Source: JAVJUV01 sp047314965 (GTDB taxonomy: Bacteria; Pseudomonadota; Alphaproteobacteria; Rhodobacterales; Rhodobacteraceae). From it: a stretch of DNA of 21,350 nucleotides. The position numbers were made by a program, and so were the translations under genes. Location: NCBI RefSeq assembly GCF_047314965.1, contig NZ_JBLBVK010000008.1, positions 1-21,350 of the forward strand, given 5' to 3'. Within the stretch, counting starts at the first letter, position 1. Each line of letters starts with the position of its first letter. This document shows, one piece after another, positions 16,013-21,350 of the stretch. Below the pieces are notes generated by a model. It was not told the origin of the DNA. It made no database searches and saw only the letters and a list, made by a program, of their open reading frames with translations.

Positions 16013-16839
16013 ACCCCGCATCGCGTATCCTCGCCGTCGCACGCACTGAAATGCTGGTGCTGCGACGGAACCGCTGGTTAAGCGTCGCCACGTTGATGAT
16101 GGTGGTATTCGCGGTCGCGCTGTCCCTTGCAGGCAGCGCGCCCACCGGAACGCTCGGGGTGGATATGCTGACCGTTTCGGTTGCCTCGATGACCACGCTC
16201 GCGGTCTACCTGATCCCCTTGCTGGCGCTCCTCATCTCCTTCGACGCCATCGCAGGTGAACGGGACCGCGGGACGCTTGGGCTATTCCTCTCCTACCCGG
16301 CAAGCCGCGCCGAGATCATTCTGGGCAAGACGGCGTCGCATGTGGCTGCCCTCGCCATCGCCAGCGTCATAGGCTTCGGCGTGGCCGGGGCCATCGCGGC
16401 GGGCCTTGGCGGCGTCGGCGCAGAGAGCCTGCTGGCGCTTGGCCGGCTCATGGCGACCAGCGTTCTTCTCGGGTTGGCTTTCGTCATGCTGGGGTATGTG
16501 ATCTCGGCTGTCGCGGGATCCTCTGCCGCTGCCGCCGGACTTTCCGCGGCGCTATGGCTGGTCTTTGTCGTTCTTTACGATCTCGGGCTTCTCGCGGCGG
16601 TGGTGATGGACGGCGACGGCATCTTCACGCGGGCCGTCTTTCCCTGGATCATGACCGCCAACCCGGCTGACGCCTTCCGGCTCTGGAACATCGCCGGCAC
16701 CGAAACCGTGGCTGTCGCCGCCGGCATGAGTGGCGTCGCGGACACTCTGCCGCGATGGGCCGCGCCGCTCTCGCTGCTTGTCTGGCCCGCGCTCGGGTTT
16801 CTTGCCGCGCGCGCGGCCTTCCGGAGGGTGGAGCCATGA
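16009..16839 (+). CDS. nosY: NosY, ABC transporter permease
   Basis: A 276-residue permease forming the membrane channel with NosF. It shows about six hydrophobic segments, with the motif DAIAGERDRGTLGLFLSYP after the second, which is typical of ABC-2 type permeases of the NosY group. A larger loop before the last helix contains MTANPADAFRLWNIAG, another NosY-like segment. Both ends are ATGA overlaps with nosF and nosL, indicating coupled translation. Full length. Confidence 0.95.
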   Translation: MNPASRILAVARTEMLVLRRNRWLSVATLMMVVFAVALSLAGSAPTGTLGVDMLTVSVASMTTLAVYLIPLLALLISFDAIAGERDRGTLGLFLSYPASRAEIILGKTASHVAALAIASVIGFGVAGAIAAGLGGVGAESLLALGRLMATSVLLGLAFVMLGYVISAVAGSSAAAAGLSAALWLVFVVLYDLGLLAAVVMDGDGIFTRAVFPWIMTANPADAFRLWNIAGTETVAVAAGMSGVADTLPRWAAPLSLLVWPALGFLAARAAFRRVEP

Positions 16840-17357
16840 AGACGGCCATGTTCGCCCTGCTGGCCGCAGCGCTTCTTTCCGGATGCAAGGAAGAGCTGGC
16901 CGAAGCCCCGCCGCCCGCTCCGTTGACAGAGGAAAGCGTCAGTTTCTTCTGCCAGATGGAAGTTCTTGGGCATGGCGGTCCCAAGGCCCAGATACATCTG
17001 GAAGGAATGCCGGTGCCCCTGTTCTTCGCACAGGTACGCGACGGTATGGCCTATATGAAAAGCCCTGAGCGCGATGCTCGCATCACCGCAACTTATGTCA
17101 GCGACATGGGGGCGGCGACATCTTGGAACGAGCCGGGTGACACCAACTGGATCAAAGCGGAAGAGGCGATATTCGTAATTGAAGCGAATGTCGCCGGCGG
17201 GATGGGCGCGCCCGAGATCGTGCCATTCCGAAATGTCCCGGATGCCGAGGCATTCGTGACCCGTTACGGCGGACGGCTTGTCGGGCTTGAGGATATCCCG
17301 GACGACGTCGTTCTGGCGGCGGTCGATACGGACACGGTCTTGGAGGTTCCGGAATGA
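16836..17357 (+). CDS. nosL: NosL, copper-binding lipoprotein chaperone
   Basis: A 173-residue outer-periplasmic lipoprotein that supplies Cu(I) for NosZ maturation. The lipobox LLSGC places the lipidated cysteine at residue 17. The metal site is represented by FFCQMEV (Cys39 and Met41), corresponding to the CxM motif of NosL, with downstream methionines and histidines. The segment FFAQVRDGMAYMKSPE is typical of NosL. The start at 16836 overlaps the nosY stop codon (ATGA), and the end overlaps nosX the same way. Confidence 0.94.
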   Translation: MKTAMFALLAAALLSGCKEELAEAPPPAPLTEESVSFFCQMEVLGHGGPKAQIHLEGMPVPLFFAQVRDGMAYMKSPERDARITATYVSDMGAATSWNEPGDTNWIKAEEAIFVIEANVAGGMGAPEIVPFRNVPDAEAFVTRYGGRLVGLEDIPDDVVLAAVDTDTVLEVPE

Positions 17358-18295
17358 AACGTGGTCACACCCGACGCCGCTTTCTCTCGATCACGGCCGC
17401 GGCGGCCGTTCTGTCCGGTCTTGGGGCCGAGGGGGCTGTCGCACAGACAGCATTCTGGCGGGGCAGCGCCCTGGGCGCGGCGGCCAGCATCCGTCTTGCA
17501 GGTCTTTCCCACGATGGGGCGCAGCCGATCTTTCGCGCCATGGAACGCGAGCTCATCCGGCTAGAGAATATCTTCAACCTGTACCGGCCAGATTCAGAGC
17601 TTGCGCGGCTGAATGAGCAAGGCGTACTCGCTTATCCGTCGCCAGAACTTCTCGAGGTGCTCAGCCTGTCGGCCCGGCTGAACCGGGCGACGGAGGGCGC
17701 GTTCGATCCCACCGTTCAGCCGCTTTTCGCTGCAAGTGCCCGCGCGGTTGCCGAAAACCGGAAGCCGACGGAGGACGAAATTGCCATGGCGCGCAGCCTT
17801 GTCGGCTGGGACCAGGTTCGGTTCGACCAAAGCGAGGTTCGGCTGGAGGGCAGAGGTGTCGCTCTGACGCTGAATGGCATTGCGCAGGGCTATATCACCG
17901 ACCGGATAGCGGCCCTTCTGAAGGCGCGTGGACTGACGGATGTCCTTGTCGATTTCGGTGAGGTGGTCGCGGTCGGACGCGGCGAAAACGACCGCCCCTG
18001 GCGTGTCGGCATCTCGGACACGGACGGAACCATCCAAAAGCGTATCCTGCTCACCGACCGCGCCATTGCGACGTCCTCGCCACGTGGGACTTTGCTCGAT
18101 CCTGCCGGCCAACTGGGCCACATCTTCGACCCGACAACCGGCATAGCAGCGACCTCCGCTTCGGTCATCTCCGTGTCTGCCCCCCGCGCCGATCTGGCCG
18201 ACGGGTTGTCCACGGCGCTTTCCCTCATGTCCGGTTCCCGACGCGCCAAAGCTCTTGACGCGTTCCCGGGGACAAGTTTGGAATTCGATATCTGA
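17354..18295 (+). CDS. nosX: NosX, ApbE-type FAD:protein FMN transferase
   Basis: A 313-residue periplasmic flavin transferase of the ApbE family; in nos clusters it attaches FMN covalently to the NosR threonine. The N-terminus TRRRFLSITAAAAVL is a twin-arginine signal. Family motifs include YRPDSELARLNEQG, GAFDPTVQPLF, LNGIAQGYITDRIAALL, VDFGEVVAVG and GHIFDPTTG near the C-terminus. The substrate motif in NosR (SGAT at 157-160) is present in this same operon, so the pair is consistent. The start is the ATGA overlap with nosL. Confidence 0.94.
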   Translation: MKRGHTRRRFLSITAAAAVLSGLGAEGAVAQTAFWRGSALGAAASIRLAGLSHDGAQPIFRAMERELIRLENIFNLYRPDSELARLNEQGVLAYPSPELLEVLSLSARLNRATEGAFDPTVQPLFAASARAVAENRKPTEDEIAMARSLVGWDQVRFDQSEVRLEGRGVALTLNGIAQGYITDRIAALLKARGLTDVLVDFGEVVAVGRGENDRPWRVGISDTDGTIQKRILLTDRAIATSSPRGTLLDPAGQLGHIFDPTTGIAATSASVISVSAPRADLADGLSTALSLMSGSRRAKALDAFPGTSLEFDI

Positions 18296-18327
18296 GCCCA
18301 AAACCTCAAAAGAAAAGGAAAGAAAAT

Positions 18328-18705
18328 ATGCTCAAGCAGACACTCATGGCAGGCGCCATGCTCGCAACCCTTGCGTCGCCCGCACTTGCCGATGGAGATG
18401 CCGCGAAGGGCGAGAAGGTCTTCAACAAATGCAAGGCCTGTCATGCAGTTGGCGAGACGGCGAAAAACAAGGTCGGGCCGGTTCTCAACGGAATCGTAGG
18501 CGCCCAGGCTGGCCAGAACCCGGACTTCAAGTACTCCGAGGCGCTTCTTGAAAAGGCGGGGGAGGGTTTGGTGTGGGACGAAGACACCCTTGAAGTGTTC
18601 CTTCGGAACCCGAAAGAGCTGATAGCCGGAACGAAGATGTCCTTTCCCGGCCTTCGCAAGGAAGACGAGATCGAGGATTTGATCGCCTATCTCGCAACCA
18701 AGTGA
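18328..18705 (+). CDS. Class I cytochrome c (c2/c550 type), likely NosZ electron donor
   Basis: A 125-residue periplasmic cytochrome. The signal peptide ends after residue ~22 (ASPALA-DG). One heme is bound through CKACH (Cys35, Cys38, His39) and Met104 in GTKMSFPGL is the sixth ligand, typical of cytochrome c2/c550. AAAGGAAAG precedes the ATG at 18328. The gene begins 32 bases after nosX on the same strand, so it may be transcribed with the nos operon. In Paracoccus, cytochrome c550 and pseudoazurin pass electrons to NosZ; that this protein does so here is inferred from position. No terminator is evident between nosX and this gene. Confidence 0.9.
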   Translation: MLKQTLMAGAMLATLASPALADGDAAKGEKVFNKCKACHAVGETAKNKVGPVLNGIVGAQAGQNPDFKYSEALLEKAGEGLVWDEDTLEVFLRNPKELIAGTKMSFPGLRKEDEIEDLIAYLATK

Positions 18706-19107
18706 CGCGCTGCTCAAACGCCGATCCAGAGACGCGGACACTTCTGCCGTGCCGCCGAGGCGTGCCCGGACAGGGCGCGCTGGCACCGATCACCATGGCT
18801 GAAGCTTTAACTCTTCTCCAGATTGATGATTGCCCGACCGCCACGGCGATAACTCGACAGCCTCATCGTTACCGTCTGCTTAGTCCGCGTAGCAGTCGTT
18901 GGCGCGGTTTCTCCGAAGACCGCTTCAGGCGCAAACCGCCATCCGCGAGATCATTACCAAGGTCCGCTGAGCGGACAAACCTGCCGCTCGCCGCGGTCCC
19001 ATAGGCGCTTTCAAATTCGACAGGGCGTTGCCGGACGTTCTGTGATACCCTTTGTCCGTTGGCTCGTTTTCATTCCTGAGCCAATCCAACGAAGGGAGGA
19101 ACCAATC
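18706..19107. other. Intergenic region with repeat remnants
   Basis: These 402 bases follow the cytochrome gene. No open frame has a convincing product. The stretch contains 18878-18901, which aligns with 9009-9032. A perfect hairpin, GTCCGC-TGA-GCGGAC, lies at 18962-18976, and its surrounding segment resembles 20590-20612. GAAGGGAGGA (19091-19100) is the ribosome binding site of the next gene, whose promoter should lie between about 19010 and 19080. Confidence 0.5.
18878..18980 (+). repeat. Degenerate dispersed repeat, copy D
   Basis: Its left part (18878-18901) matches copy C (9009-9032) at 20 of 24 bases. Its right part, AGGTCCGCTGAGCGGACAAA (18960-18979), matches AGGTCCGGTGAGCGGGACGA at 20590-20609 with few changes. 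It therefore links the other copies into one family. It includes the hairpin at 18962-18976. Confidence 0.45.
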
Positions 19108-19431
19108 ATGTCATTGTTCGACAAGCTTTCCGCGGCGACAGAAGCACGCGACGCCGGGGCATACGCTGACCTAATGGCTGACGATTTCACGTTTGTTCGG
19201 CACCAGAACGGGACATCGATGAACAAGGCCGAGACCACGGAAATGCTCAAAAAGATGATGGCGAACGGTGCCACGATGGGGACTCGCCGGAAGATATACG
19301 AGAATGACGACATCCTCGTCGTGCACTCAATCAACGACTATCCAGATGGAAGCCGTGAAGCAGTGCTGGCCGCGTACACGCTCCGCGACGGAAAGATCAC
19401 GCGCCTCGAAACTGGCGCAACCAAACTATAG
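19108..19431 (+). CDS. NTF2-like/SnoaL-like small protein
   Basis: A 107-residue soluble protein with the features of the NTF2/SnoaL cone fold. The N-terminal helices MSLFDKLSAATEARDAGAYADLMADDFTFVRH are followed by strands containing ILVVHSINDYPDGSREAVLAAYTLRDGKITRLETG. ADDFTFVRH and TLRDGKI are common anchors in this superfamily, whose members range from enzymes to ligand-binding proteins, so no substrate can be named. GAAGGGAGGA lies 7 bases before ATG 19108, which is chosen over the in-frame ATG at 19042. It is followed by a hairpin at 19443. Confidence 0.82.
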   Translation: MSLFDKLSAATEARDAGAYADLMADDFTFVRHQNGTSMNKAETTEMLKKMMANGATMGTRRKIYENDDILVVHSINDYPDGSREAVLAAYTLRDGKITRLETGATKL

Positions 19432-19436
19432 CAGGC

Positions 19437-19460
19437 AAAAAAGACCGCCTTCGAGCGGCC
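19437..19460. terminator. Possible intrinsic terminator hairpin
   Basis: On the minus strand, GGCCGC-TCGAAG-GCGGTC forms a six-pair stem (one G-U) followed directly by TTTTTT, the classical form. On the plus strand the same hairpin has a mismatch and a weaker tail (TAAATTT). It lies 11 bases after the stop codon of the gene at 19108, so it probably serves that gene despite the better minus-strand geometry. Confidence 0.45.
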
Positions 19461-19584
19461 TAAATTTCTCACCACGGTGTGTTTGAGGCTGTTTTTTCCT
19501 TCCATGCCGACGGGTTTGAATGTTGGTTTTCGCGGCATGCATTGCAGGCTGAGGTTGTTGCAGCAGGGGGAGAAGGAGGCTCAC

Positions 19585-20433
19585 ATGGCCGAAATCGACA
19601 GACACGGCAATGAAAGTATTTGGGACTCCGCGGCGGCGGGATGGGCGAAGTGGGAATTCGCCCTAATGGAAGCACTGACTGATGCCACGGAGCAAATGCT
19701 CGATGCGGCCAGTATAGATGCCGGCATGCATGTTCTGGACCTTGCCTGCGGAGCGGGAAGTCAGACCATTCGAGCGGCTCAGCGCGTGGGTGCCTCTGGC
19801 CGAGTGATAGCGAACGATATCTCTTCAAGCATGTTGGACTTCGTGGCATCGAATGCAGCCTTAGCTGGCTTGTCGAATGTCGAGACGTTGCACGGGCCGG
19901 CTGAGGGCCTCTCGGGCTGCGGCCTGCATATAGATGCCGCTACGTGCCGGCTCGGCCTTATGTTGTTCCAAGCGCCTCTAGATGCGCTAGACGCGGTGCG
20001 AAGCGTATTGACAGAAGGCGGGCGGTTCGCGGTGCTTGTTTTCGCTTCGCCAAAGGACAACCCGCTTCTTTCAAAGACCTTGATGATCGCACTGACCCAT
20101 GCAGGGAAGCCCCCGCCACCGCCAGGAGCGCCGGGGCTATTCGCGCTGTCCGATCCGGAAAGGCTGCTAGAGCTGTTCGAGAAAGCCGGATATGCTGACA
20201 CAAAGATTGAACAGGTCTCCGCCCGGCTGTCGGTTGCGTCCGTCGACGAAGCGCTCACCATGATGCAGGAAGCATTTGGGGTCTATCGCGCCCTACTGGC
20301 TGATCTGAGTGAAAAAGACCGAGAGGCGGCCTGGAAGGACATCAGAGAATGTCTCGAGGGCTTTTCGGTTGATGGTAGCGTCGATGCGGACATGACGCTT
20401 CTTCTGGCCTCTGGGGCGAACCCGAAAGCGTGA
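19585..20433 (+). CDS. Class I SAM-dependent methyltransferase
   Basis: A 282-residue methyltransferase of the UbiE/Methyltransf_11 type. Motif I is HVLDLACGAGSQT (residues ~49-61), binding S-adenosylmethionine; the acidic residue after strand 2 is in VIANDISSSML, and a post-motif strand is AATCRLGLMLF. A C-terminal helical region completes the fold. The substrate cannot be told from sequence. AGAAGGAGG lies about 6 bases before ATG 19585, which is chosen over upstream 19477. It stands about 150 bases after the NTF2-like gene; no operon partner is obvious. Confidence 0.88.
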   Translation: MAEIDRHGNESIWDSAAAGWAKWEFALMEALTDATEQMLDAASIDAGMHVLDLACGAGSQTIRAAQRVGASGRVIANDISSSMLDFVASNAALAGLSNVETLHGPAEGLSGCGLHIDAATCRLGLMLFQAPLDALDAVRSVLTEGGRFAVLVFASPKDNPLLSKTLMIALTHAGKPPPPPGAPGLFALSDPERLLELFEKAGYADTKIEQVSARLSVASVDEALTMMQEAFGVYRALLADLSEKDREAAWKDIRECLEGFSVDGSVDADMTLLLASGANPKA

Positions 20434-20589
20434 TCCTTTGGATCGAGTACATATCCCCGCCAACGGTTTATGAATTGATAGAGAGTCTTCTAGCACGAAC
20501 GACGGTCTGGGGCTCACCAGAGACATCCGACACAATGACTCAGATGTCCCTTTTGGCTCGGTCAGCGGACTTTGGTGTGACGAGGAGCG

Positions 20590-20625
20590 AGGTCCGGTGA
20601 GCGGGACGAAACGATCGTTGGTTCG
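20590..20625 (+). repeat. Degenerate dispersed repeat, copy E
   Basis: AGGTCCGGTGAGCGGGACGA (20590-20609) resembles copy D at 18960-18979, and ACGATCGTTGGTTCG (20611-20625) resembles the AGCGGTCGTTGG core. It lies in the 214-base region between the methyltransferase gene and the ankyrin-cytochrome gene end, which otherwise holds nothing I can support. Confidence 0.4.
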
Positions 20626-20647
20626 AAAGTTAGATCCTTCTTTGAGA

Positions 20648-21210
20648 TTAGTAGGCTAGAGAAATTAGGAAGGCCGCAATATCGGCGGTTTCCTGCGGCT
20701 TTTGCACTAGCTGGTGTCCCATCAAGGTACCGGGGACGGTCAGCATGGGGCGATATATGAAAGAATAGAGCCGTTCGTGGGTCCATTCACCGCCGAATTC
20801 CCTGAGCGCCTGCGAGTATTCAAATGAAGCATCCCGAGCGACCTCTTGGCCGAAAATACCGATGAGCGGCGGGCCGTGATCGAGCGCCGCAGGCGGAGGA
20901 TCTCCTGCCTCGATGGAATGACAACCCTTGCAGTACACTCTTGCAAGTTCACGTCCGTTGTCGATGTCAGCAGAAGATAAAATATCGTCGGCGGAAATGA
21001 TCGGCATCGGCGTCGCTCCGGCGTCGATTAGTAGAGACGCCACTGGCGGATGTTTGTCATGGAGTGCGACATGAAGGGGTGTCTGCTCCCCGAGTTTGTA
21101 TGAGTTGTCTCCTTGACCAACACGACTAAAATTAACGTCGGCGCCAGCTTCAATCAGAAGTTTGGTGGACTGCTCGTTACCGTTCTTAGCCGCGATGTGC
21201 AGTGGTGTAC
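20648..21210 (-). pseudogene. Ankyrin-repeat/cytochrome c fusion, 5' end cut by an insertion sequence
   Basis: The minus-strand frame is open from the IS edge at 21210 to TAA at 20648, giving 186 visible residues. Residues 1-67 contain two ankyrin repeats (TPLHIAAKNG..LLIEAGADVN and TPLHVALHDK..LLIDAGATP). Residues ~80-186 form a class I cytochrome c with CKGCH (Cys93, Cys96, His97) and a probable Met163 ligand in PGTLMGHQL. The cytochrome part resembles that of the gene at 18328 (compare FEYSQALREFGGEW with FKYSEALLEKAGEG). Heme attachment requires export, so the missing N-terminus should hold a signal peptide. No start codon with a ribosome binding site is seen in the remaining part; the GTG at 21043 lies inside an ankyrin repeat. 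The gene is probably inactivated, unless the IS supplies a start. Confidence 0.8.
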
Positions 21211-21350
21211 TGTCTAGCCCCCTGTGTATGGGCCACTGATCAGGGGTTTCTCTAATAGGGTTTCAGGAACGGGCGGGCGCATGTTGAGTGCCTGATGCGG
21301 CCGGGTGTGATTGTACTGCCTGAGCCAGTGATTGATGACGATCTGAGCTT
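21211..21350 (-). mobile_element. IS3-family insertion sequence, partial (3' terminus)
   Basis: The element begins at TGTCTAGCCCCCTGTG, a terminal sequence beginning with TGT as in many IS3-family members. It continues past the window edge. It interrupts the ankyrin-cytochrome gene within an ankyrin repeat. The far end and target duplication are outside the window. Confidence 0.8.
21214..21350 (-). CDS. IS3-family transposase OrfB, C-terminal part
   Basis: This is the last 45 or so residues of a transposase, open to the window edge. The sequence includes INHWLRQYNHTRPHQALNM followed by RPPVPETLLEKPLISGPYTGG, the usual end of the integrase (DDE) domain in IS3-family OrfB proteins; the conserved N-x-x-RPH-x-AL motif is intact. 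The TAG stop codon at 21214-21216 lies three bases inside the element's end, a common IS3 arrangement. The catalytic residues are beyond the window, so activity cannot be judged. Confidence 0.88.
   Translation of the reverse strand, partial: AQIVINHWLRQYNHTRPHQALNMRPPVPETLLEKPLISGPYTGG

Noticed and set aside
20648..21043. A stand-alone cytochrome starting at GTG 21043
   Set aside because: The GTG lies inside the second ankyrin repeat and the frame stays open with clear ankyrin coding up to the IS edge; a cytochrome from this start would have no signal peptide.
1..21350. CRISPR arrays, tRNA or rRNA genes, riboswitches
   Set aside because: No regularly spaced direct repeats, no cloverleaf-like segments and no conserved rRNA or riboswitch sequence were seen on reading.

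Overview
The window looks like chromosome or megaplasmid DNA of a denitrifying alphaproteobacterium, most likely Rhodobacteraceae (Roseobacter/Paracoccus-like). The grounds are the moderately high GC, the clade I (Tat-exported) NosZ with the nosRZDFYLX gene order, and several small lipoprotein and integrase types that I associate with this family. No rRNA, tRNA or CRISPR array is visible.

Left part (1-9130) is accessory in character. It holds a divergent pair (membrane protein and Crp/Fnr-like regulator) around a palindrome, and a stand-alone 210-aa tyrosine recombinase. It continues with an LprI-like (DUF1311) secreted protein and a run of small secreted proteins and lipoproteins (3086-5297, 6880-7805). 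A TraB/GumN-like secreted protein is broken by an in-frame amber codon. A DUF805 membrane protein and a DUF1835/DUF3658 protein complete this part. Most of these genes have their own ribosome binding sites and are not organised into an obvious operon.

Central part (9132-18705) is a complete nitrous oxide reduction locus. An NsrR-type Rrf2 regulator is divergent from nosR, with a perfect FNR/NnrR-type box (TTGAT-N4-ATCAA) between them. Then follow nosR, nosZ, nosD, nosF, nosY, nosL, nosX and a class I cytochrome c. NosZ reduces N2O to N2. NosR (covalent FMN plus Fe-S clusters) supports electron supply and NosX flavinylates it. NosDFY and NosL handle the Cu-S site and copper delivery, and the cytochrome is a likely electron donor. 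The D/F, F/Y, Y/L and L/X junctions are all ATGA stop-start overlaps.

Right part (18706-21350) has an NTF2-like protein, a SAM-dependent methyltransferase and an unusual ankyrin-repeat/cytochrome c fusion on the minus strand. The fusion's 5' end is cut by an IS3-family insertion sequence that runs off the window at 21350.

Scattered between genes are degenerate, same-orientation copies of a short repeat with a core resembling AGCGGTCGTTGG. The best novelty candidates are the ankyrin-cytochrome c fusion, this repeat family, and the amber-split TraB-like gene. I do not see a convincing new multi-gene system.
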